This document shows positions 1-8,285 of a stretch of 37,496 bases of DNA, piece by piece; positions within the stretch are counted from its first letter, which is position 1, and the number at the start of each line of letters is the position of its first letter. Location: positions 1-37,496 of the forward strand of contig ONRL01000056.1 in the NCBI GenBank assembly GCA_900320225.1, in the 5' to 3' direction. The notes below the pieces were generated by a model. That model saw nothing but the letters and a program-made list of their open reading frames with translations, had not been told where the DNA came from and ran no database searches. This stretch comes from an uncultured Lentisphaerota bacterium. GTDB taxonomy: Bacteria; Verrucomicrobiota; Kiritimatiellia; RFP12; UBA1067. The position numbers and the translations under genes were made by a program.

Positions 1-240
1 CGCCCGATCTTCTACTACACGCGCTACGAGGACATCGCCCCGGTCAAGCAGGCGTACGAGGACTACAAGAAGCTCTCGCATCTCCAGTATTTCTACATGG
101 ACGACCATCGCGAGCTCGCGCCCGGCGTCTTCCTCACGCGCTATTCCAACGGCGAGGAACTGGTCACGAACTATTCGCCGGAACCGTTTGCCTACCGTGG
201 CAGATCCGTGAAGCCGATGAGCAACGAACTGTTGAAATGA
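1..240 (+). CDS. C-terminal fragment of an unidentified protein
   Basis: The frame is open from the first base and ends at a TGA at 238-240, leaving 79 residues; the start lies outside the window. The fragment is rich in Tyr, Asp and Glu. It contains FYMDDHRELAPGVF followed by RYSNGEELVTNYS, which reads like alternating strands of a C-terminal beta-sandwich as found at the end of large glycosidase-like proteins (for example DUF5696-type). That resemblance is weak and no catalytic motif is present. It is convergent with the GH28-deacetylase gene on the other strand, and a symmetrical hairpin lies between them. Coding is near certain; the function is not established. Confidence 0.6.
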   Translation, partial: RPIFYYTRYEDIAPVKQAYEDYKKLSHLQYFYMDDHRELAPGVFLTRYSNGEELVTNYSPEPFAYRGRSVKPMSNELLK

Positions 241-262
241 CGACAGTCTCAATGGGCTGTGT

Positions 263-279
263 CAAAAGGGACCCTTTTG
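263..279. terminator. Bidirectional hairpin between convergent genes
   Basis: CAAAAGGG-A-CCCTTTTG is a perfect inverted repeat lying between the TGA at 240 and the minus-strand TAG at 280-282. Folded with a GGACC loop it has a six-pair stem with A/T-rich outer ends, so it can act in both directions. There is no long U-tract, so termination strength is uncertain. Confidence 0.45.
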
Positions 280-2197
280 CTACAGCTCGTCGAAGCCGAC
301 GGCGCGCACGCCGCATTCCTTCGCCGTCGAGAGGATCCGCTCGAGCCATTCGGTCTTCATGCTGATCCCCTTCGCGCCGGGCGAAATGCCATGCGAGGTG
401 AGCACGAACGCCACCTTGCGCTCCGCCGCGCGTCGGATGCACTTCAGGATGTCCTCGATGTCGGTGTGGTACGCCTCGCCGGCGATCACCGTGTCGAGGC
501 GGAACTGCCCCTTGGCCTTCTCCGCCGGAATGAACGCACGGTCGACCGTGTGGATCGGCTTCAGGCCCTCCTGCTTCTCGCCCTTCGGGTCGAAGGGCGC
601 CACGTCCTTGTGCCCGCCGCGCACGTGCGCGAACCCTTTCTTCCGGAACAGCTCGTCCGCCTCGTCCGACCGGCGGCAGTTCGGGTAGGCGAAGGACTTG
701 ATCGGGATGTACGCCACGCGGCACGCCTCCCGCTGCGGCTCGATCTCCTCCTTGTAGTAGCGGTCCGCGCCCTTCTTCGCGATCGCCTCGTCGGCGTTCG
801 CGTGCCGGAGCCCGTGGAGGCCCACGGAGTGCCCCGCCTCGGAGAGGCGCTTCATCGCGCGCACGGCCTCGCCGTCGATCGGGCCGCAGACGAAGAACGT
901 CGCGTGCGCGCCGTACTTCTCGAAGACCGGCAGCGCCTTCACCCAGTCGCCAAAGTTGCGGTCGTCGAAGGAGAGGACGAGCAGGCCCGTCTTCTTCTCC
1001 TCTTCCGGGGGCTGGCAGTTCTCAATGCGCAGGTTCGTCACCGGACCGCCCTCGATAAACTTCTTCGAGCGCTTTCCGCCCCATCCCCGGCGATTCCGCA
1101 CGCGCACCCGTTCGAGGTGCTTGCGCGTGCAGTTGCGGAACGTGACGTTCTCGGGATGGCGCGACGCGGGGCTGTGGAACGCGATCGGCTGGAGCGACTC
1201 GAACTGGCAGTCTTCGAAGAGAATGTCGCGGATGCGCCAGTCGTCGGAACGGGCGTTGGAGGTCACGGGCCGCGCGCACTCCAGGAACGCGCACCGCGAC
1301 ACGCGGACGTCCTCGATGTACACGCCCTTCTTGCCCGGAATCCAGGCGGGCGTGAACCCGATGCCGTGCGCCGTTTCGTGGAAACGGCAGTTCTCGACCG
1401 CGACGTCGCGCACCGTACCCGTGCCGATGCCGAAGCGGACGCCGTAGCAGCAGCTCCAGACGTCGCAGTTGGAAATGCGGATGTTCTCGCACGGGTGCTG
1501 TTCGGCGTGGCCCGGCTGCTTGCAACTCGCGCGTATGGCGAAGCCGTCGTCGCCCGTCTTGATCGTGCAGCCTTCCACCGTGACGTTGCGTGTGCAGTCG
1601 ATAGAGAAGCCGTCCGAGTTGGCGATCGTCCGGTCGGCGTCGATCGTCACGTTGCGGATGTCGAGCCCGTCGCAGCAGCGGAAATGCGCCGTCCACGCGG
1701 GCGTGTTGGCAAGCGTCACGCCGGAGAGGCGGATGTTCTTGGAGAGGAAGAAGATCACCATGTGGCCCGGACGGAACCAGGAGCGGTCGGTGGGATGCAG
1801 CTTGAGGCCGTACTTGTACCCAGGGAACCAGCTGTCCTCCTCGCATTCGCCGAAGAACGCGGGGCCGCTGCCGTCGATCACGCCCTCGCCGGTGATGGAC
1901 GCGCCCTCGACCTTGTAGCCGAGGACGAGGTGGCCGCGTACTGCCCTTCAGCACGGCGCCCTTCGCGAGGTGCAGCTCCACGCGCGAGCGGAGCCAGATC
2001 GTGCCGCTCGTCCATGTCCCCGCCGGCACGACCACCCGTCCGCCGCCCGCGGCGTCCGCCACGTCGAGGGCCCTCTGGATGGCCGCCGTGCACGTTTCGC
2101 CCGTGCAGGCACCGTACGCGCGGATGTCGAAATCCGCCGCCGCCGCGGCCAGAGCCGCGCAGCAGGCGATTGCAATTGTCATCGCTGGTTTATTCAT
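280..2197 (-). CDS. Secreted GH28 polygalacturonase-like / polysaccharide deacetylase fusion, interrupted by a frameshift
   Basis: The gene reads from ATG 2197, with AAGGG upstream, to TAG 280. It opens with a signal peptide (residues 1-20) and the GH28 entry segment FDIRAYGACTGETCTAAIQR. The frame breaks at about 1935-1950 and continues one base over as HLVLGYKVEGASITGEGVIDG. The beta-helix then shows NSDGFSID (about residue 194) and TGDDGFAIR (about 215), matching the GH28 NTD and DD motifs. The usual G-H-G histidine is not evident; CCYGVRFG stands in its place. From about residue 405 a NodB-like deacetylase domain follows: LSFDD, HGLRHAN and SFAYPNCRR. A substrate such as pectin-type glycan is inferred from the family. 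The start lies 7 nt after the hexokinase stop, so the two are probably co-transcribed. The GH28 block normally found between VLKGS and GHLVLGY is absent, so the break looks like a deletion. Confidence 0.75.
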
Positions 2198-2204
2198 GGT
2201 GCCC

Positions 2205-3440
2205 TTATTTTATCAAAATACGGACAGCCGCGACGGCCGCGCCGACCATCGGCGCCTCGTCGATGCGGACGATCTCGAACGGAACGTCCGGCACGAGTTC
2301 GGCGATTTCCTTCCGGACGAGTCCGTCGAAATCCACGGTGCTCGTTTTCCAGTAGGTCGAGCCGTCCGCCGTGATGCGCACGGGCGACCGCCCCGCCTCA
2401 GCCGAACGGCGCACGAACGCCGCGAGATGCGCCGCCGTGAGCGAGACCGCGCGCAGGAAAACCGCGCGGACGATTTCCCGCGCGGCGGGAACGTCCTCCG
2501 GCGCAAGGGCCGCCGCGAACGGAGGAGGCAACGAGACATCGCCCGCCCCGAACGCATCGAGATCACGCGTGGAAAGTGATACGCCGTCCAGTTCCGCACC
2601 GTCGATGAGCCCCGCGCGCACGGCAGCCTTAAGAAGCTCGCACCCCACGCCGCCCAGATAGGCCCCCGAAACCATCTTCTCGAACAGCGCTGCCCCCGTA
2701 TCTGGCAAGGTGGCGTCAAAAGCGACGTCGCACGGCGAACGCATCATCTTGTTGCACTCGCCCGATTCGGCGTTGCGGATCGTCCCCTTCTCGACGCAGG
2801 CCACGTTCGTGCCCGTGCCGAGGATGAAGCCGATCTGTCCCGGACATTCCGTGCCCCGACATGAAAGGCCTGCGAGCAGCGTCGCCACCGTGTCGTTCAA
2901 GACCACGACCGGAAGCGGGCCTCCCGCCAGCCGTCGAACGAGCTCGGCGCCCACGCGCTGCCCGATCACCTCCGGTGCCGAGACCTGCTTCGACCAGGCA
3001 ACGAGTTCCGCGTCGCCGTCCGGCAGGGAACGGCACTCGTAGGAAAAGCAATAACCGATGCCCGCGACCGCCGGCTCCAACGCGCGGACGGCGTCCACCT
3101 CCGCCGCAATCGCGGCGTGGAACGCGTCCGCCGAGACGGTGCCGTCCGTTCCCGGCATCCGCGACCGGCGCAGATGCGAGAACACGGGTCCGTCCGGCGT
3201 GAACCGGACGGCGGCCACGCGCAGGTTCGTGCCGCCCGCGTCCACGACGACGACCGGCGCGGAAGTCGCTGGGACGACGGACGAAAAAGAGAGGCACGAA
3301 TCGATCATCCGCAGGGACGACGGCGCGCCGGCGATCGCCGCATCCGCCTCCCCCTCAAATGCGCGCATCACCGCCACGCGGTCCGCGTGCGTAGGCGCGA
3401 AGCCGCTTTCCCTCAAGAATGCCTGTATTTTTTCGTTCAT
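2205..3440 (-). CDS. Hexokinase-family sugar kinase
   Basis: A 411-residue cytoplasmic protein of the eukaryotic-type hexokinase fold, expected to phosphorylate hexoses with ATP. Visible signatures are the phosphate-1 loop VVVDAGGTNLRVA (about residues 62-74), the sugar-binding LNDTVATLLAG, the second nucleotide loop GFILGTGTNVA, ESGECNK, and the small-domain helix KMVSGAYLG. The start was set at MNEKIQAF because AAAGGA lies 7-8 nt upstream; an in-frame ATG 27 nt further up has no such site. It is the first gene of a pair with the GH28-deacetylase, consistent with trapping sugars released by the neighbouring glycosidases. The stretch between GTNVACVEK and RNAESGECNK looks shorter than in relatives, which may be a small in-frame loss or natural variation. 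Substrate specificity cannot be read from the sequence. Confidence 0.85.
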   Translation of the reverse strand: MNEKIQAFLRESGFAPTHADRVAVMRAFEGEADAAIAGAPSSLRMIDSCLSFSSVVPATSAPVVVVDAGGTNLRVAAVRFTPDGPVFSHLRRSRMPGTDGTVSADAFHAAIAAEVDAVRALEPAVAGIGYCFSYECRSLPDGDAELVAWSKQVSAPEVIGQRVGAELVRRLAGGPLPVVVLNDTVATLLAGLSCRGTECPGQIGFILGTGTNVACVEKGTIRNAESGECNKMMRSPCDVAFDATLPDTGAALFEKMVSGAYLGGVGCELLKAAVRAGLIDGAELDGVSLSTRDLDAFGAGDVSLPPPFAAALAPEDVPAAREIVRAVFLRAVSLTAAHLAAFVRRSAEAGRSPVRITADGSTYWKTSTVDFDGLVRKEIAELVPDVPFEIVRIDEAPMVGAAVAAVRILIK

Positions 3441-3475
3441 ACTCATTTCCTTTCGACCTTGGCTCATGGGCGGGA

Positions 3476-4681
3476 TTACAGTTGCTGGCCCTGTCGGTCT
3501 TCATCCGCCAGCGCGTTGAAACGCTTGATGAGCTTGATCTCCTTCGGGTCGTACGGACGATAGGACGGACGGTAGATTTCGTGCATCCACTGCGTGAAGT
3601 CGTAGTCGTCCCCCTCGCCCTTCTCGTACCGCGTCCAGAGCGCGGGCCACGGCTCGCTCGACGACGGATGCCGCCGCGAGCGTACGAGACCCCAGCTCAC
3701 TGCGCCCACGCGCTCGAGGTAGAACAGCGGATAGCACTCCGCGAAGCGGTTGTTGGTGATTCGGTTCATCCACTCCGTGTTGACGAGCGGACGCCCGAAA
3801 CGCCGGCGCAGGTAGGCGATCCGCTTCACCTGGAACTCGAAGTCGCGGTAGCAGTGGTAGCTCACGATGTCCGAACACGCGGCCGCCACGTTCTCCGCCG
3901 GATTGGACTTCCCGCGCCCGAGCGTGGCGAAGAGGTCGGCGGCGAGCGGCTGGTCGGGGTTGACCCGCCAGCCGATCTCGAAGAGCCGCCGCAGGTGCGG
4001 CGCGGCGACCTTTCCGTGGCCGTTGTAGCCCGGCTCGTTCATGACGTTCCAGAAGAGGATGCGCCGGTCGTGCGCGTGCAGGCGCATCACCTCCTCGGTC
4101 ATCTCGTAGAGCTTTTCGGCGTATTCCGGGACGTCAAGGATGTTGTAGCCGATGTCCTTGCCGCCCGTGTGCGGGCTCCGCGCCCGGATGCCCACTCCCT
4201 TGTAGACCGTGGTCTGGTCGCCCATGCGCTTCAGGAAGAAGTTCGCCTTCGAGGGGGCGCAGTCGTTGAAGAGGACCACGATCGCCCGGATGCCATTCCT
4301 CTCGCAGGCGTCGAGGTAGCGGTCGAACCGCTCGAGGAAACCCTCGCGCTCGTAGAGCCACACCTCGAATTGGAGGAAGAGACGCACCGTGTTGAAGCCC
4401 GTCTCCTCCGCCAGCGCCAGCTCGCGCTCCGCCGTCGCGAACCGCTCCTCGAAACCGTGTTCCTGCCACAGGTCGACGAAGTTCACGCAGTCGGACGGAA
4501 CGAAGTTGACACCGCGGATCCACGGCTGGGCGTTGTACCACGCCCACGCCTTCTCCTTCGGCCACGGCCCCGTGCGCCCGCCCTCGCCGCCGAACGCCGG
4601 GAGCACCGCGCTTGCCGCAGCCACGATCACAGCCGCCGTCAGGCATTTTCGAAAGAAGTCTCGCGAATGATGATGCAACAT
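3476..4681 (-). CDS. Secreted clan GH-A glycoside hydrolase (cellulase/xylanase-like)
   Basis: A TIM-barrel glycosidase of about 401 residues. A cleavable signal peptide (basic RDFFRK, then a hydrophobic run ending near AFGGEGG) precedes the barrel. FWNVMNEPG carries the clan GH-A acid/base Glu after Asn, and LVNTEWM carries the likely nucleophile Glu. SYHCY supplies a typical substrate-cleft strand. I chose ATG 4681 because GGGACAAGAG precedes it; an alternative ATG at 4714 would add 11 residues but has no ribosome site. It is a clear paralogue of the protein at 27337-28524, sharing the opening GPW.KE.AW.WY.QPW.RG, the catalytic segments and the C-terminal RPYDPKEI.LIKRFN. Substrate is not identifiable; beta-mannan, xylan or cellulose-type linkages are possible. 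Confidence 0.8.
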   Translation of the reverse strand: MLHHHSRDFFRKCLTAAVIVAAASAVLPAFGGEGGRTGPWPKEKAWAWYNAQPWIRGVNFVPSDCVNFVDLWQEHGFEERFATAERELALAEETGFNTVRLFLQFEVWLYEREGFLERFDRYLDACERNGIRAIVVLFNDCAPSKANFFLKRMGDQTTVYKGVGIRARSPHTGGKDIGYNILDVPEYAEKLYEMTEEVMRLHAHDRRILFWNVMNEPGYNGHGKVAAPHLRRLFEIGWRVNPDQPLAADLFATLGRGKSNPAENVAAACSDIVSYHCYRDFEFQVKRIAYLRRRFGRPLVNTEWMNRITNNRFAECYPLFYLERVGAVSWGLVRSRRHPSSSEPWPALWTRYEKGEGDDYDFTQWMHEIYRPSYRPYDPKEIKLIKRFNALADEDRQGQQL

Positions 4682-4725
4682 ACTCTTGTCCCAACGCAGG
4701 TGGACACGCGTCATTTACCGGAATG

Positions 4726-6351
4726 TCAGCACGATGCCGAAGTTGGGGCGCTTCTCGACGCCGGTTCCACGAGCGGGTCGTCGATGCCGCGTGTTGAGGG
4801 ATCGTAGTTCACGCCCACGTAGAAAACGGGCAGCGAGGCATCGAGCCACGGATTGGCGTATTCTTTCGTCCGCGCCTGCGCAAGCGCCTCCTGAGCAGTC
4901 TTGCCGTACTTGAATTCGAACACGTAGATGCCGCTCTTGTCCGCGAGAACCGCGTCCGCACGCCCGCGCGCGCTCTGCCGCTCGCCGGAGATGTCCGCGC
5001 CGATCAGCTTCATGAAGAGGAGAAAATACCTTTTCGCCTCCTTCTCGTCCTCGATGTGCCACTCGTGCGGCACGGCGGCGAACGCGGCCTTGAGGTTTTT
5101 CTTCAGCAGCGTCTCGATGCCCTTTTCGATCAAATCGTCCTGCGCATCCGCTAAATCCTCGTTCCAGTCAGACATGCCGTTGCGCAACAAAGCGGACACA
5201 TATCCCTTTGCGAGCGAACTCGAGACCTCCTCGTTCGGGATGCCGAGGTCGATGCGTCCGGACGGGCGCACGCGCTTGATCGTGAGATAGCCGCCTTGGT
5301 AGAGCAGCGCGGCCAGCGGCATCGTCTCGGCGTCGCATACGTCGAGTTCCAGCGGATCGACGACCATCCCGTTCAGGTCGGCCGGGATCTCGTCCACAGC
5401 CTTTATGCGGTTCACGATCATCGTTGCCTGTCCGGTCGCTTCCCAGTAGTTGGCGAACTTGCAGGTCTTCAGCGCCTTCCCGAGAGACACGGGGTTGCAC
5501 ACCTTCGCCTCCGAATCGGGCGAGAAGCGGTAACCGTCATACCAGGAGAGAAGCGTCTTCTTCGCCTTGTCAAAGTCCATCCCGTTCTTCGCGGCGAACA
5601 CCTCCACGTTCTCGCGCAGCGGGCCGTCCAGTTCCTCTGGCGTGTAGCCAAGGAGCGTGGCGTAGTCCGGCGACATCGAGAGGTCGGTCAGGTGGTTGAG
5701 TCCCGAAAAGATCGAAAGCTTCGTCAACTTCGTGACGCCCGTCATCATCAGGAAGCGGATGGTGCCTGAGTTGACCTTGAGCTTCTCGTAGAAATCGTGG
5801 AGGACTGCGCGCACTTTCTTGAGCGTGTCGAGGTCGTCGAGGAACTTGGCGACCGGTTCGTCGTATTCGTCGATGAGGACCACGATCTGCCCCGTCGGCG
5901 ACTTCGCGGCGGCAGCCTGGAGAAAGTCGTCGAACTGTCCGGAGACGGCCCCGTCGCCAACGTACGGGACTCCCGCCTGCACACAAAGGCCCCTGACCAG
6001 TTTCGCCAGCTGCTCGATGAAAAGCTCGTACGTCTCGCCGACGGCCCGCGACATCGTGAAGCTGTACACGGGCGTGGGCCTCTCCCACCCTTCCCACGGC
6101 AACTTGTCGATGGCAAGCCCCTTGAAGAGCTCGCGCCGTCCCTCGAACATCGCCTGCAGCGTGGAGAGCATGAGTGACTTGCCGAAACGGCGCGGACGCG
6201 AGATGAAAAGCTGCGCATCTGCGGTGGATGACGCAAGACGGTACAGCAAGTCCGTCTTGTCAACGTACTTTCCCTCTCCGCCGAGAATCAATTTTGGGAA
6301 GTCGAACAGCCCCGTCGTGGGCACCTTGATTTTCTTTTCCGCCGTTTCCAT
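4726..6351 (-). CDS. AAA-ATPase-like / PD-(D/E)XK nuclease superfamily protein
   Basis: A 541-residue protein of the widespread AAA-ATPase-like plus DUF1703 architecture. Residues 1-270 hold a P-loop-like RPRRFGKSLMLSTL and a Walker B VVLIDEYDEP. The C-terminal part has GRADAVLADKSGIYVFEFKYGK (positions about 460-485), giving the D...ExK signature of a PD-(D/E)XK nuclease fold. Family members are common, often multicopy, and have no firmly established role; a defence or DNA-processing role is only inferred. An extended -10 sits 7 nt before the ATG with no leader or ribosome site, suggesting a leaderless mRNA. The last 12 residues (PASRSAPTSASC) are unlike the rest, while another frame over the same bases reads VEKRPNFGIVLTFR, so a small indel near 4755-4765 is possible. 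Confidence 0.85.
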   Translation of the reverse strand: METAEKKIKVPTTGLFDFPKLILGGEGKYVDKTDLLYRLASSTADAQLFISRPRRFGKSLMLSTLQAMFEGRRELFKGLAIDKLPWEGWERPTPVYSFTMSRAVGETYELFIEQLAKLVRGLCVQAGVPYVGDGAVSGQFDDFLQAAAAKSPTGQIVVLIDEYDEPVAKFLDDLDTLKKVRAVLHDFYEKLKVNSGTIRFLMMTGVTKLTKLSIFSGLNHLTDLSMSPDYATLLGYTPEELDGPLRENVEVFAAKNGMDFDKAKKTLLSWYDGYRFSPDSEAKVCNPVSLGKALKTCKFANYWEATGQATMIVNRIKAVDEIPADLNGMVVDPLELDVCDAETMPLAALLYQGGYLTIKRVRPSGRIDLGIPNEEVSSSLAKGYVSALLRNGMSDWNEDLADAQDDLIEKGIETLLKKNLKAAFAAVPHEWHIEDEKEAKRYFLLFMKLIGADISGERQSARGRADAVLADKSGIYVFEFKYGKTAQEALAQARTKEYANPWLDASLPVFYVGVNYDPSTRGIDDPLVEPASRSAPTSASC

Positions 6352-6358
6352 GCCGCAA

Positions 6359-6367
6359 AGTATACCA
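6359..6367 (-). promoter_or_regulatory. Extended -10 promoter of the AAA/PD-(D/E)XK gene
   Basis: On the minus strand the sequence is TTTT-TGG-TATACT, 7 nt before the ATG at 6351. It fits TGn-TAnAnT. No -35-like hexamer is evident at 17 nt. Transcription would start at or beside the start codon. Confidence 0.6.
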
Positions 6368-6426
6368 AAAATTCGCGGCTTGTGGCGGCATACGACGGCG
6401 CAAAGGTTTCGTCCCCGAACGATTGC

Positions 6427-8247
6427 CTAATGACCGTCGCGCGAAGGCCGCTTGTCGTATGCGGCTTTCGCGACGAGCCGCGCCCCGAGATCGTGGCTGG
6501 GCCTGAGCCAGTCGGCTTCGCCGTCTTTCACCACGCGCCGGACGATCGTGCCGCCCTGTGCCGATCCGTCGCCCTTGAGCAGCAGGCGGCGAAGCGCCTC
6601 CTGCGCGCCCGCCACGGCGGCGGGGGTGTGCGGCGGCGACGCGCGGATGAAATCCGTGAGGGCCGCGCGGGCGACGATGGGACTGCGCCGGGCAAGCGCG
6701 TAGACGAACGCGCCAAACGGCACGTCGCTCGTTTCGCCATCGGCCAGCTTGGAAGCCACAACGCCCTTGGCTCCATTGAAGCAATAACCGTAGTAACGGC
6801 GGAAGAACTCCCCTTCCTCCTGTGCGTCGGCCGCGCCACGCCAGGCGTCATGCGCCCGGCGCCACACCTCGCCGCGCGCCGCGTTCGCGGCCATCCAGGC
6901 ATCGAAGGCCGCCCTGTCGGCCTTCATCCCGGCAAGCAGCGACGCCGCCTTCTCAAAGGTGTAGATCTCGTCGTTCGGATCCTTCCGGTACGTCACGCGC
7001 ACCGGCGTGCCGCCGATTATCTCGACGTCCCCTTCGGAGCGTTTCTCGACGCAGGGGTCGACAAATCCTTCAAGCGACACGTTCTCAAAACGTATCTTCC
7101 TGAAATTGTAGCCGGACAACACCGGCTGCGCCTGCTTGCCCGGAGCCGCCGTCACACGGCAGTTCTTCAACGTGATGGAAAGCGGATCCTCCTCCCCGCC
7201 GTAGAAGCGGCCAAGGGTCTGCACGCCGAGTATCTCGCAGTTTTCAAAGGCGATGGACGCCAACGGACGGTTGCAGCACCATTGGCTGCGGCCGTCGAAG
7301 TTAAAGGAGAAGAATCTGGACGGATGGTCAAACGTGCAGTCGCGGAAGACGATGTTTTCCGGACGCGGCACGTCGCCCCACCGGAAATCGCAGTAGTAGG
7401 TAAAGCCAAACCCGCTGTGGCGCAACGTCTCGCCGTGGTTCACGGCCCTGCGTTTGTCCTCCGCCGAAAGCTTCCAACGGTGCCCGAACGAGCCGGGGGA
7501 GACCATGCGGCACCGTTCAAAAAGGCAGTTCCTCCCGCCAAAGCGCGCGGCGCTGCAGGCACTGTCGAGAATGGTGTCGCGCACGGTCATGCATTCGTTG
7601 CCGAAACCGGCGATGGCGTCGTCGCCCACGTGGAACTCACACGCGGAAACGACGACGTTGGACGAAGCGTGCGCGTCGAAACCGTCATGCCCGCCGTAGA
7701 CGCGCACCTTCTCGACCTTCACGTTGGCGCAGCGGAAGAGCGCGTGGGCCCAGTTGGCGCTGTCGCGCACGGAATATCCCTTCAACGTCACGTTCGTACA
7801 CCCGGTGAAACGGATCGCATGGGGCCCGCGATAGCTCTCCTCGCCGTTCGGATCGAAGCAGTTGCGTCCGTCGATCATGCTGTAGCGTCCGCCCACGACG
7901 GCGATGTCCTGCGCGCCGTCTGCGCGCAGAAGCCCGCGGTACCAGGGACGCGTCTCGCCCGCGTAGGCGTAGTCGGAGCAGTCCGCGCTTCCCTCAAGCG
8001 TCGCGCCGTCCAGAAGCCGCAGCGTCACGCCGCTCTTGAGCTCAAGGCCGCCCGTACGGTAAATGCCCTCCGGCACTACGACCTCGCCGCCGCCCGCCCG
8101 ATGGCACGCATCGATTGCCGCCTGGATGTTGGTCGTCACGAGGCAGTCCGTCACCCGAGCGCCGAAATCGACGACGTTGAACGCCGCCCCCGCCGCCACC
8201 GCGCACAGGGACATGCACAGGGAAGACAAGATGGTACTTTTGTGCAT
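6427..8247 (-). CDS. Secreted right-handed beta-helix protein, GH28-like
   Basis: A 606-residue protein whose start is fixed by AGGAAAGG 8 nt before ATG 8247. A signal peptide (about 1-21) leads into FNVVDFGARVTDCLVTTNIQ and GGGEVVVPEGIYRTGGLELK, the standard opening of GH28 and related pectinase-fold proteins. The helix runs to roughly residue 420 with repeated NV.. and F.NC turns. HDGFD (187-191) and GDD (208-210) take the place of the two GH28 acidic motifs. The canonical G-H-G and RIK motifs are not seen, so the active site is not canonical. A further 180 residues, predicted mostly helical, form an extra C-terminal region I do not recognise. It may be a pectin-type lyase, hydrolase or non-catalytic binder. 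It precedes the AAA gene with a 75-nt gap. Confidence 0.75.
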   Translation of the reverse strand: MHKSTILSSLCMSLCAVAAGAAFNVVDFGARVTDCLVTTNIQAAIDACHRAGGGEVVVPEGIYRTGGLELKSGVTLRLLDGATLEGSADCSDYAYAGETRPWYRGLLRADGAQDIAVVGGRYSMIDGRNCFDPNGEESYRGPHAIRFTGCTNVTLKGYSVRDSANWAHALFRCANVKVEKVRVYGGHDGFDAHASSNVVVSACEFHVGDDAIAGFGNECMTVRDTILDSACSAARFGGRNCLFERCRMVSPGSFGHRWKLSAEDKRRAVNHGETLRHSGFGFTYYCDFRWGDVPRPENIVFRDCTFDHPSRFFSFNFDGRSQWCCNRPLASIAFENCEILGVQTLGRFYGGEEDPLSITLKNCRVTAAPGKQAQPVLSGYNFRKIRFENVSLEGFVDPCVEKRSEGDVEIIGGTPVRVTYRKDPNDEIYTFEKAASLLAGMKADRAAFDAWMAANAARGEVWRRAHDAWRGAADAQEEGEFFRRYYGYCFNGAKGVVASKLADGETSDVPFGAFVYALARRSPIVARAALTDFIRASPPHTPAAVAGAQEALRRLLLKGDGSAQGGTIVRRVVKDGEADWLRPSHDLGARLVAKAAYDKRPSRDGH

Positions 8248-8285
8248 TTTAAAACCTTTCCTGTTTCCTGGTCTGTCAGGCGTTC

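Noticed and set aside
259-2355. Long plus-strand open frame opposite GH28-deacetylase
   Set aside because: Arg/Leu/Val-rich translation with no family motif; it mirrors the GC-rich codon pattern of the real minus-strand gene.
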